Source: Acidobacteriota bacterium (GTDB taxonomy: Bacteria > Acidobacteriota > Holophagae > Holophagales > Holophagaceae). Taken from it: 64,000 nt of DNA. Positions 9,035 through 16,404 of the stretch are shown here, one piece after another. The stretch is from positions 41,109 through 105,108 of the forward strand of contig JACQZU010000028.1 in assembly GCA_016213735.1 (NCBI GenBank), given 5' to 3'. The notes beneath the pieces were generated by a model that did not search any database, was not told the DNA's origin, and was given only the letters and a program-made list of their open reading frames with translations. Every line of letters starts with the position of its first letter. The stretch's first letter is position 1. The position numbers and the translations under genes are program-made.

Positions 9035-10921
9035 TTAGAGCTTGATCCGCACCTTCTGGTCCCCCCGGACCTCCACGCTCTGCTTGGTGCCCTTGCCGGC
9101 GAAGCCGACGACGTGGGTTCCCGCGGCCAGGGTGATGGCCTTGTCCCCGGTGCTTTCGACGTCCGTGGCCTGGCCGTCGATGGTCACCATGCCGGTGCCG
9201 GGGAAGGTCTCCACGGTGAGCCGGGCGGTGGGAGGAAGGTTCAGGGTGGCGGTCTGCCCCGCCTGGACGGTGATGGTGCGAGTCTCCCGGAAGAAGTACT
9301 TCGGGGCGCTGAGTTCCACTTTGTGCTTACCGGGAGCCAGGGGATGCTGCGCGGAGGCACCCAACTCGCCGAGGTCCTGGCCGTCCACCCGGACCCGGAC
9401 CGGGAAGGATCCGTTGAGCTTGAGGATGCCCTCGGTGCCGGCGTCGAGGCTCCTGGGGCTGGCGCCCCTGGGGACGAGCTGGAGGATCTGGCCCTGGGGG
9501 GATTCCCCCGTCTCGTAATCCAGGGTGAAACTGAGATCCCCCTTGGTCAGGGTGAGAGGGGTGCGCTTCCCGAGGTCCCAGCTGACGGTCACAGGCGTCC
9601 GGTCAGGAAGTTCCTTCCCGTCCAGCACCACCGACGCGCCGTCCGGGATGGATTCGATCCGGACCTCGGCCACCTGGTGTTCCAGGGTGACGAGGCCGGG
9701 GGCCCGGGCGGGATCGTAGGGCATTTCGAAGGGCTTGAATCCTTTCCGCTCCACACGCAGGCGGGCCCCCGCCTTGAGGGTCACGCTGGCGGGGCTCAGG
9801 CCCACCTCCTTGCCGTCCACCAGGATCCTGGCCTTGTCGGGCTCCGTCTTGAGGGTGATCGTGTCGCCCCCCCGGCCCCGGAGGAACATCCATGCCCCGC
9901 CACCCGCCAGGGCCAGAACCGCCGCGGCGGCGATCATCCAGCCCCCCTTCCCCTTCCTGCGGATGGCGGTCTGGACCAGGACGGTCTCTTCGTGGGCCTT
10001 GGACAGGATGGGCGGAAGGACCGGATCCCCCCCGGGGACGTTGAGGAGCCCCAGGAGTTCCCGGCGTTCCTCCTTCGCCATGTCCGTGGTGACCTCCATG
10101 AGGTCCCGCACGAAGGCCGCGCAGCTGGGGTGGCGGTCCCCAGGCAGCTTGGCGAGCACCTTGTGGAAGACCCGGCGCCACCCTTCGGGAAGCACGCCCA
10201 GCACCGGGGGCTGCACCTCCACCGGGGGCTCGTTGACGATCTTGTAGAGGATGGTGTTGATGGAGTTTCCCGGGAAGGGCGAGACGCCGGAGAGCAGTTC
10301 GAAGGTCATCACCCCGAAGCTGAAGATGTCCGAGCGGTTGTCCACAGCGCCTTCCCGGATCTGCTCCGGGCTTGCGTAGCTGGGGGTGCCCAGGAAGGTG
10401 CCGGTCTGGGTGAGGCTGGCGTCCTCCCGTTTGGCGATGCCGAAGTCCATCAGCTTGGGTCGTCCATCCTCCGTGACCATGACGTTCCCGGGTTTGACAT
10501 CCCGGTGGACGATGCCGTGGGAATGGGCGTGGTCCAGGGCCTCTGCCACGGCCGCAAGGAGCCGAAGTTTTTCGCGCAAAGGCATTTCCCGGCCGGACTT
10601 GATGAGTGCATCCAGGGGCCTTCCCGGCACGAATTCCATGGCGAGGAAGGGGCCCAGCTCGCTCTCACCCACATCGTAGATCGTGACGATTCCGGGGTGA
10701 TTGAGCAGCCCCGAGACCTCGGCCTCCCGCTGGAAGCGGGCAAGGCACTCGTGGCGATCGGCGTCGTTGCGGATGATGTCCAGCCGCATGGTCTTGACCG
10801 CCACTTTCCGTTTGATTCGCGGGTCCTCGGCCAGCCAGACGAAGCCCATGGCTCCGCCGCCGAGGAGGCGCTTGACCTCGTAACGGCCGATGCTGGAGGG
10901 CATGTTCTCGGGTTCGGGCAC
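9035..10921 (-). CDS. Ser/Thr protein kinase with C-terminal PEGA repeats
   Basis: 628 residues. The kinase domain covers roughly residues 10-275: Gly-loop LGGGAMGFV, catalytic Lys in VAVKTMRL, HRDVKPGN, DFG in LMDFGIAK and SPEQIREG. A transmembrane segment near residue 330 is followed by an extracytoplasmic part with about four PEGA-like beta modules, recognisable by ILVDGKEVG, VVLDGKEL, VRVDGQDLG and VTIDGQAT. The layout fits a receptor kinase sensing the envelope. The frame opens with GTG at 10921; an ATG six codons later (10903) is an alternative. It is divergent from the glycosyltransferase gene, which it may regulate; that link is inference. Confidence 0.92.
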   Translation of the reverse strand: MPEPENMPSSIGRYEVKRLLGGGAMGFVWLAEDPRIKRKVAVKTMRLDIIRNDADRHECLARFQREAEVSGLLNHPGIVTIYDVGESELGPFLAMEFVPGRPLDALIKSGREMPLREKLRLLAAVAEALDHAHSHGIVHRDVKPGNVMVTEDGRPKLMDFGIAKREDASLTQTGTFLGTPSYASPEQIREGAVDNRSDIFSFGVMTFELLSGVSPFPGNSINTILYKIVNEPPVEVQPPVLGVLPEGWRRVFHKVLAKLPGDRHPSCAAFVRDLMEVTTDMAKEERRELLGLLNVPGGDPVLPPILSKAHEETVLVQTAIRRKGKGGWMIAAAAVLALAGGGAWMFLRGRGGDTITLKTEPDKARILVDGKEVGLSPASVTLKAGARLRVERKGFKPFEMPYDPARAPGLVTLEHQVAEVRIESIPDGASVVLDGKELPDRTPVTVSWDLGKRTPLTLTKGDLSFTLDYETGESPQGQILQLVPRGASPRSLDAGTEGILKLNGSFPVRVRVDGQDLGELGASAQHPLAPGKHKVELSAPKYFFRETRTITVQAGQTATLNLPPTARLTVETFPGTGMVTIDGQATDVESTGDKAITLAAGTHVVGFAGKGTKQSVEVRGDQKVRIKL

Positions 10922-11054
10922 GGGTCAACCAGGGAAGGTTCGGGAGCCCCTTTGTGCTATGGAAATCCCCCAAATTCAATGGATTTTCCGAGGGCCTGGG
11001 ATAAAATTAACCGTTGCTTGCCGTGGCGGCAAGCCTGCCGAGGAAAAATCCCCG
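10922..11054. promoter_or_regulatory. Divergent regulatory region, kinase / glycosyltransferase
   Basis: 133 bp between divergent genes and clearly more AT-rich than its surroundings. It contains an imperfect inverted repeat (GGAAATCC at 10961, GGATTTTCC at 10981), a TAAAAT hexamer on the plus strand (11002-11007) and a 7-bp hairpin GCTTGCC/GGCAAGC (11016-11034) in the probable 5' leader of the glycosyltransferase. No convincing -35 box could be aligned, so the exact promoters remain undecided. Confidence 0.4.
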
Positions 11055-12575
11055 ATGGAATTCATGAAGACTACCATCCTGGTCGCCTATTTCAGCATCT
11101 TGACGATTCTCAGCGTGTACGGGGCCCACCGGCTCTACATGCTGATCCTGTACTACCGGCACAAGAACGATGTGCCGGTGCCCAAAGGAGGACCCGAGTA
11201 CAGGCCCCGGGTCACCGTCCAGCTGGCGGTCTTCAATGAGATGAACGTCATCGAGCGTCTCATGGACCATGTGGTGCGAATGCGCTGGCCCAAGGAGCGC
11301 CTCGAGATCCAGGTGCTGGACGACTCCACGGACGAGACCGTCAAGGTGGCCCAGGCCGTCTGCGAGAAGTACGCGGCCCTGGGCTTCGACATCTCCTACC
11401 TTCACCGTTCCGACCGCACCGGCTACAAGGCCGGCGCCCTGGACAACGGGCTCAAGGTGGCCAAGGGAGAACTCGTGGCCATGTTCGACGCGGACTTCCT
11501 GCCCACCGAGGACTTCCTCGAGATGGCGGTTCCGCATTTCGCCGATGAGAAGGTGGCCTTCGTGCAGGGCTGCTGGGACCACCTCAACCGGGAATTCTCC
11601 CTGCTCACCCAGGTCCAGGCCATCCTGCTGGACGGCCACTTCATTTTCGAACACACCGCCCGCCACCGTTCCAAGGCCTTCTTCAACTTCAGCGGAACGG
11701 CCGGCATGTGGCGGGTCTCGGCCATCGCCGACGCCGGCGGCTGGGAGCACGACACCATCACCGAGGACGCCGACCTTTCCTACCGCGCCCAGCTCAAGGG
11801 CTGGAGGGGCGTCTACCTCAAGGACCTGGTCGTCCCCGCCGAACTCCCCGTGGAGGTCAACGCCTTCAAGAGCCAGCAGCACCGCTGGGCCAAGGGCAAC
11901 GCCCAGGTCATCCGCAAGCTCATGGCGACGATCTGGAAGAGCAAGGAAAGCCTGCACACCAAGCTGGAGTGCTGGTTCCACCTCACCGCCAATTGCAACT
12001 ACATGCTGATGGTGGTCCTGGCCGTGATCATGGTTCCCAGCATGATCATCCGGGCGGGCACTCCCTGGTACATCCTGCTGGCCACCGACGGCCCCTTCTT
12101 CGTGTTGAACGCGGTGAGCGTCGGCCTGTACTTCGGGATGTCTCAGCGGGAGGTGAAGAACAACGCCAATTGGACCAAGCGGATCAAGTACATCCCCGGC
12201 CTCATGGGCCTGGGCATCGGGCTGGCCCTCAACCAGGCCAAGGCGGTCCTCGAAGGCTTCTTCACCGACGACAAGGAGTTCAAGCGGACGCCCAAGCTGG
12301 GTGTGGACGAGAACGGGCGCACCCTGAGCAAGCGGGCCTACAAGGTGCCCAAGAGCCTCATCACCTTCCTGGAGTTGGGCTTCGCGGTGTACTACTTCGC
12401 GGCCGTCATCGTGGCCATCTGGATCCGCAAGTGGGCCTCCGTGCCCTTCCTCTGGCTCTTCTTCAGCGGCTTTGCCTACATCAGCCTCTTCAGCCTCATG
12501 GACATGAAGATCTTCCGCCGCCTCGCCATGGAGGAGCTGGAGGACAGCCCGGAGGCCACCCACCTGGTGCAGTGA
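11055..12575 (+). CDS. Processive family 2 glycosyltransferase (cellulose-synthase-like)
   Basis: 506 residues. One N-terminal membrane helix, a cytoplasmic GT-A domain and about four C-terminal helices. All processive GT2 signatures are present: QVLDDSTDET, MFDADF, ITEDADLS and QQHRW (QxxRW). These mark polymerising beta-glycan synthases; the architecture is closest to CslA/mannan-synthase-like bacterial proteins, but the polymer cannot be named from sequence. ATG 11055 is chosen because it follows GAGGAAAAAT at a good distance; a longer in-frame reading would run into the kinase leader. No BcsB/C/Z-like partner is nearby. Divergence from a PEGA kinase suggests envelope-related control. Confidence 0.9.
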   Translation: MEFMKTTILVAYFSILTILSVYGAHRLYMLILYYRHKNDVPVPKGGPEYRPRVTVQLAVFNEMNVIERLMDHVVRMRWPKERLEIQVLDDSTDETVKVAQAVCEKYAALGFDISYLHRSDRTGYKAGALDNGLKVAKGELVAMFDADFLPTEDFLEMAVPHFADEKVAFVQGCWDHLNREFSLLTQVQAILLDGHFIFEHTARHRSKAFFNFSGTAGMWRVSAIADAGGWEHDTITEDADLSYRAQLKGWRGVYLKDLVVPAELPVEVNAFKSQQHRWAKGNAQVIRKLMATIWKSKESLHTKLECWFHLTANCNYMLMVVLAVIMVPSMIIRAGTPWYILLATDGPFFVLNAVSVGLYFGMSQREVKNNANWTKRIKYIPGLMGLGIGLALNQAKAVLEGFFTDDKEFKRTPKLGVDENGRTLSKRAYKVPKSLITFLELGFAVYYFAAVIVAIWIRKWASVPFLWLFFSGFAYISLFSLMDMKIFRRLAMEELEDSPEATHLVQ

Positions 12576-12610
12576 TTCCGGTTCCGGGTTGTTGAGGCAG
12601 GGAATGCTTT

Positions 12611-12637
12611 GCAGCGGCGGCCCCAGGCCGCCGCTGC
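12611..12637 (+). terminator. Hairpin after the glycosyltransferase
   Basis: A perfect 11-bp GC stem (GCAGCGGCGGC with GCCGCCGCTGC, loop CCCAG) starts 35 nt after the glycosyltransferase stop. No proper U tract follows (the next bases are CCGTTCGGGC), so it may be a Rho-independent-like pause or 3' stabiliser. Confidence 0.5.
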
Positions 12638-12651
12638 CCGTTCGGGCGGGG

Positions 12652-12663
12652 TAGGCTTTCTTC
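12652..12663 (+). promoter_or_regulatory. TAGGCT -10-like box, leaderless start
   Basis: TAGGCT (12652-12657) is followed by six bases and then the ATG at 12664, with no Shine-Dalgarno. This is the TANNNT-6 nt-ATG spacing seen for leaderless genes in Deinococcus and actinobacteria. The same spacing occurs at other starts in this window (2847 minus, 27793 minus, 46963). Confidence 0.45.
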
Positions 12664-13005
12664 ATGCCCCGCCGGCCCCCGCCCCGCATCCAGCGCCCCC
12701 GGGCGGCCGTCCTGCGCTACCGGGAGGAGCCCCCCTTCAAGGATTTCGCGCCACGCCTGGTGGCCAAGGGCGAAGGCCTGCTGGCGGAGCGGATCCTGGA
12801 GGAGGCGCGGAAGCACGGCATCCCCATCGAGCACGACCCGGATCTCGTCGCCGCCCTGGCCCCCCTGGAGGTCAACCAGCTCATCCCCCAGGAACTCTTC
12901 CAGGCGGTTTCCATCATCCTGGCCACCCTGTACCGGGCCAACGGGGCCCAAGGCCGATTGGAAGCACCCCGGGGGGCCGCAGCCTCCTCCAAGAAAGGGC
13001 GCTGA
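12664..13005 (+). CDS. Stand-alone FlhB C-terminal-domain-like protein
   Basis: 113 residues resembling only the cytoplasmic C-terminal domain of FlhB/YscU, the type III export switch: AAVLRYREEPP, then a conserved stretch ending VAKGEGLLAERI, HGIPIEHDP and VNQLIPQELFQAV. The self-cleaving NPTH motif and all membrane helices are missing, as in the short YlqH/FhlP-type homologues. Such proteins occur alone in flagellated bacteria and can partly substitute for the FlhB C-domain in some species. No other flagellar gene lies in the window. Probably cytoplasmic; role uncertain. Confidence 0.78.
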   Translation: MPRRPPPRIQRPRAAVLRYREEPPFKDFAPRLVAKGEGLLAERILEEARKHGIPIEHDPDLVAALAPLEVNQLIPQELFQAVSIILATLYRANGAQGRLEAPRGAAASSKKGR

Positions 13006-13020
13006 GGGGTCCCCTCAGCG
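13000..13020. terminator. Palindrome shared by two convergent stop codons
   Basis: A perfect 10-bp palindrome, CGCTGAGGGG and CCCCTCAGCG around a single T, contains the stop codons of both convergent genes: TGA at 13003-13005 on plus and at 13017-13015 on minus. On the minus strand it is followed by CCCTTTCTT, a weak U tract, so it may terminate the minus gene and protect both transcripts. Confidence 0.55.
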
Positions 13021-14157
13021 GGGAAAGGAGACGACCCGGAAACCGGTGTTCGGGGAGCGCCACCTGGGATCCAGGGCCTCCCGGCTCGCAGAGCCGGCAT
13101 CCCCCGCGGCGGAGAGGTAGGACCCTCCCCGGCACACCTTCTGAAAACCCGAAGCCGGGCCTTCCGGATCGGTTTGGGGGCCAGCGGGATAGCGGGGTTC
13201 CAGCCAGTCCTGGCACCACTCCCCGAGGTTTCCGTGCATGTCGAAGATCCCCCATGCGTTGGGTTTCTTGGAGGCTGCGACCTTGGGGCGTGCCTCCTCG
13301 GGGTGCCCCTCCCGCCCCGCGTACCAACCGAATTCGGCCAGGACCCCCTCTTCGTCCCCCGTGGGGTACCGCGTGCGCGCTCCGGCCCGGCAGGCGTATT
13401 CCCACTCGGCCTCCGTGGGCAATCGATAACGGAATGAGGGGTCCAACGCCTCCAGCCTGGACATGAACTCCTGGGCATCCTCCCAGCTCACGAATTGAAC
13501 GGGAAAGGACTCCCCTTCCAGCGCCCCCGGCAAGAGGCGGGAGCTAGGATCCGTCGGGGCCTCGCGCCAAGGCCTCGTCCCCATCACCCGCAGCCATTGT
13601 CCCTGCGTCACCTCCGTGGTCTGGAACCATGGGGTCCTGGAAATCGTCACGGGGTGCGCCGGGATCCCCTGGTTCCAGGCAGGAATCTGGGCCATCCGCC
13701 CCTGCCCCTGACAGGTCTGGCAGACTTCCATGCGCCCGACCACCTGCGGGACCACCCTTCCATGGCCTTCACATGCTGCGCAGGTCATGCGTCCGGAGCC
13801 GCTGCAGAATGCGCAGATGTAGCAGATATCCTCGTGCGGGCGGCCGTGGGTGTAGAGGCAGGGCACATGCCCCGATCCGTTGCAATTCTCGCAGCGGCGG
13901 GCCTCCTTCTTTTCCTGGATGAAAGCCGCCCGCTTGCCCAACCCACGGCAAGCCTCGCAGGGAACGATCCGGGCGGGCGTACCCATCAGAAAGGTCCCCG
14001 GTGGAATCTGGACAAGGGTCATTCCCACGGGGTTGGTCCGAAGGGGCAGTCCCTGGGGGGCGTTCTGGGAGAATGCGACCCCACCTCCGAACAGGAGGGC
14101 CAGGAAAAGGGCTTGGACCCTTCCACGGATTGTCGGGGTTGATCGGAATGCAAGCAT
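13015..14157 (-). CDS. Secreted FGE/sulfatase-modifying-factor-fold protein with inserted DnaJ-type zinc finger
   Basis: 380 residues. A signal peptide (about 1-30) is followed by the first FGE strand, MTLVQIPPGTFLMGT (46-60). Then comes a Cys-rich insert with five CxxCxGxG motifs at about 67, 89, 115, 126 and 146, like the DnaJ zinc domain (which has four). The FGE fold resumes at PVTISRTPWFQTTEVTQGQW (169-188) and continues to RLPTEAEWEYACRAG, DMHGNLGEWCQDW and the terminal NTGFRVV. The paired catalytic cysteines of true formylglycine-generating enzymes are absent (GFRV instead of GFRC), so sulfatase activation is unlikely. The ATG at 14157 is preceded by AGGAG. Role unknown; perhaps an extracytoplasmic binding or redox-sensitive protein. 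Confidence 0.85.
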   Translation of the reverse strand: MLAFRSTPTIRGRVQALFLALLFGGGVAFSQNAPQGLPLRTNPVGMTLVQIPPGTFLMGTPARIVPCEACRGLGKRAAFIQEKKEARRCENCNGSGHVPCLYTHGRPHEDICYICAFCSGSGRMTCAACEGHGRVVPQVVGRMEVCQTCQGQGRMAQIPAWNQGIPAHPVTISRTPWFQTTEVTQGQWLRVMGTRPWREAPTDPSSRLLPGALEGESFPVQFVSWEDAQEFMSRLEALDPSFRYRLPTEAEWEYACRAGARTRYPTGDEEGVLAEFGWYAGREGHPEEARPKVAASKKPNAWGIFDMHGNLGEWCQDWLEPRYPAGPQTDPEGPASGFQKVCRGGSYLSAAGDAGSASREALDPRWRSPNTGFRVVSFPR

Positions 14158-14278
14158 GGAGGACTCCTGGTCCATGGATGAATTTACGCCACCCCGGGGC
14201 AGAAGGAAGACTCCAGGACCACATGCCGCAGAATGATGGGTGGCTCTTCCTCCGGCCCAGCCCGAACATGCGTCTCCC

Positions 14279-15118
14279 ATGATCGACCTCCACTGCCACA
14301 GCGCCTTCTCCGACGGCTCCGATCCCCCGGAGGCTCTGGCGGCCATGGCCGACCAGCTCGGGCTGACGGCCCTCGCGCTCACCGACCACGACACGGTGGA
14401 CGGATTGCCCTCCTTCCTGGCCTGTCAGCCCTCCACCCCGACGCGGCTGCTGGCTGGGGTGGAACTGAGCGCGGGGTTCCTGGGCCGTTCCCTGCACGTG
14501 GTGGGCCTCTTCGTGGACCCGGGGGACGGTCGGTTCCGCCGCCGCCTCGAGGAGCTGCGCCTGCGCCGGGACGCCCGCAATGAGGCCATGGTGAAACGCC
14601 TGGGGGAACTCGGGGCACCTGTCTCCCTGGATGCCGTCCAGTCCCGCGCCACCTCCCGGGTGGTTTCCCGGGTCCATTTCGCCCTCGCCCTGGTGGAAGC
14701 AGGCCACGCCTCCTCCCAGGAAGATGCGTTCCGCCGCTGGATCGGAGACCGGGCACCCGCCTTCGTTCCCCGCCGGGAGCTGAGCCCCGGGGAGGCGGCC
14801 GACTGGATACGGCAGGCGGGGGGGCTTCCCTTCGTGGCCCACCCTGGCCGCTTCGCGGGGCGAGGATTCCGATGGGAGGAGGCGATCCTGGATCTCAAGA
14901 AGGAAGGAATGGCGGGACTCGAGGCCTACTACGGAGACCAGGCTCCGACTGAAGAGGCCGCATTCCTTCGCCTGGCCCGGGAGGCGGGCGTCCTGGTGGC
15001 CGGTGGCAGCGACTACCACGGTGCCCACAAGGAGGGCATCTCCCTGGGCACGGGGCGGGGGCGCCTTCTCGTTCCTGACGGGATCCTGGCCCCCATGGAG
15101 ATCGAACTCGGGCACTGA
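14279..15118 (+). CDS. PHP-domain phosphoesterase (RNase AM/YciV-like)
   Basis: 279 residues of the polymerase-and-histidinol-phosphatase fold. Metal-binding motifs are DLHCHSAFSDG at the N-terminus, LTDHDTVDG, GVELS, FVAHPGRF and GSDYHG near the end. This is the pattern of YciV/TrpH-type enzymes that hydrolyse 3',5'-nucleoside bisphosphates or trim RNA 5' ends. The ATG at 14279 (MIDLHCHS) matches the family start; upstream codons lack coding character. No clear Shine-Dalgarno is seen. Divergent from the zinc-finger/FGE gene. Confidence 0.88.
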   Translation: MIDLHCHSAFSDGSDPPEALAAMADQLGLTALALTDHDTVDGLPSFLACQPSTPTRLLAGVELSAGFLGRSLHVVGLFVDPGDGRFRRRLEELRLRRDARNEAMVKRLGELGAPVSLDAVQSRATSRVVSRVHFALALVEAGHASSQEDAFRRWIGDRAPAFVPRRELSPGEAADWIRQAGGLPFVAHPGRFAGRGFRWEEAILDLKKEGMAGLEAYYGDQAPTEEAAFLRLAREAGVLVAGGSDYHGAHKEGISLGTGRGRLLVPDGILAPMEIELGH

Positions 15119-15176
15119 ACGGGGTTCCGGGACGCCTCCCGGGCCTTTGAGCTAGACTGCCCAAGGGAGCTCCTGG

Positions 15177-15581
15177 ATGGCCGATAAGATCCTGCTGGTC
15201 GAGGACGACGCCGTGAACGTGAAGTTCATCCAGGTGGTCCTGACGCGCCGGGGCGGCTACGAGGTCATCGTCAGCGAGGAAGTGGCCGAGATCCTCCGCT
15301 TCGTGAAGGAGGAAAAGCCGGTCCTGGTGATCATGGACGTGAGCCTGACCCGGTCCATCTGGGACGGGCGAAAGGTGGATGGCCTCTACATCACCAAGCT
15401 CCTCAAGCAGGACCCGGACTGCGCGGGGGTTCCGGTGATGCTCGCCACCGCCCACGCCATGTTCGGGGACCGGGAGCGCTTCCTCCGGGACACGGGCGCC
15501 GAGGGATACCTCGCCAAACCCCTCCACGACCCCGACGCCTTCCTCAAGGCCGTGCGGGACGTCATCGCGAAAGCGGGCTGA
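15177..15581 (+). CDS. Single-domain response regulator (receiver only)
   Basis: 134 residues consisting of one REC domain: acidic pocket LLVEDDAVN, phospho-acceptor Asp in VLVIMDVSLT, Thr in MLATAHA and Lys in YLAKPL. It has no output domain, so it acts as a phosphate relay or by protein contact, like DivK/CheY-type proteins. GGGAGC precedes the ATG at a usable distance and a -10-like TAGACT lies at 15153-15158. It overlaps truA by one base (TGATG), an unexpected partnership that probably reflects operon packing. Confidence 0.88.
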   Translation: MADKILLVEDDAVNVKFIQVVLTRRGGYEVIVSEEVAEILRFVKEEKPVLVIMDVSLTRSIWDGRKVDGLYITKLLKQDPDCAGVPVMLATAHAMFGDRERFLRDTGAEGYLAKPLHDPDAFLKAVRDVIAKAG

Positions 15582-16396
15582 TGGGGGGCCCCGCGGCCTT
15601 CCGGCTCCGGGTGGAGTACGACGGGAGCCGCTTCCAGGGGTGGCAGCGGCAGGGTACGGGCCAGGAGGCCCGAGGGGTCCGGACCGTCGCGGGAACCCTC
15701 GAACGGGTGCTCTCGGAGGGGGGTCTGCGGGTCCGGAGCCTGGTGGGAGCGGGACGCACCGACGCCGGGGTCCACGCGCTGGGCCAGGTGGCCCACCTTC
15801 ACCTGGACGGAAAGGTCCCCAGGCCAGGACAGCTTCAGATTCTCCTGGACCAGGGGCTGCCCTCAGACGTGGCGGTGCACGACATCAGCCCATGCCCCGC
15901 CAGCTTTCATGCCCGCCATGATGCTCTGGAACGCAGCTACCTCTATCAGCTCTGCCTCCGAAGGACCGGTCTGGCCAAACCCTTCGTGTGGTGGGTGAAA
16001 GGTAAAATAAACAAGGTTCATTTAAAATTAGCTTGGAAAAATTTTCATGGATTTCATAACATCAAATCTTTTAGCGATTTATTAGAATCCGACGACCCCC
16101 GTTGCGATATCAATACCTGTGATTTGGAAGAATCCGGTTCAATCCTTTTATTAAGAGTGACTGCGAGTCATTTCAAATACCGGCAGGTTCGCCGCATGGT
16201 AGGGGCGGCGGTCGCCTGCGCCCAGGGGAAATCCGACCCGGGAGCGATCCAGAGAGATCTCCTGGAGCCGACGCCAGAGGCCTGCCTCCGCTGGGCGGCC
16301 CTGGCAGCCCCCGCCGCCGGATTGTTCTTGGAGGGGGTCCGCTACGAGGGAGATCCCCCCTTCCCTCCCCTGCGTCCGGTCACGCTGGTGCCCTGA
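15581..16396 (+). CDS. truA: tRNA pseudouridine(38-40) synthase with AT-rich internal patch
   Basis: 271 residues. Isomerises uridines in the anticodon arm of tRNAs. The catalytic Asp is in GAGRTDAGVHALGQV; RVEYDGSRFQGWQ at the start and FKYRQVRRMVG near the end are family landmarks. Translation is coupled to the receiver gene (TGATG). Residues ~140-200 (16001-16180) are encoded by DNA of about 34% GC, dropping to 25% over 16001-16080, inside a gene otherwise near 70%. Codons switch to AAA, TTA, AAT and ATT. The reading frame is intact and the aligned FHGFHNIKSFSD segment corresponds to the usual FxGxHDFxSF, so the enzyme is probably active. The patch looks like a mosaic or recombined segment. 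Confidence 0.93.
   Translation: MGGPAAFRLRVEYDGSRFQGWQRQGTGQEARGVRTVAGTLERVLSEGGLRVRSLVGAGRTDAGVHALGQVAHLHLDGKVPRPGQLQILLDQGLPSDVAVHDISPCPASFHARHDALERSYLYQLCLRRTGLAKPFVWWVKGKINKVHLKLAWKNFHGFHNIKSFSDLLESDDPRCDINTCDLEESGSILLLRVTASHFKYRQVRRMVGAAVACAQGKSDPGAIQRDLLEPTPEACLRWAALAAPAAGLFLEGVRYEGDPPFPPLRPVTLVP
16001..16180. other. AT-rich island within truA
   Basis: 61 of 180 bases are G or C (34%), with 20 of 80 in the first 80 bases, against about 70% on both sides. The boundaries are abrupt: the 5' side changes after TGGGTGAAA near 16000 and the 3' side recovers around 16180. No repeats, inverted ends or target duplication are visible at the edges, and the truA frame is uninterrupted. Confidence 0.9.
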
Positions 16397-16404
16397 AGGC
16401 CCCC

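Noticed and set aside
13015..14157. Genuine formylglycine-generating enzyme
   Set aside because: The active-site cysteine region is replaced (GFRV), and no sulfatase is nearby.
16001..16180. Insertion sequence or intron in truA
   Set aside because: The reading frame continues without interruption and encodes TruA-like residues; no inverted ends or target duplication.
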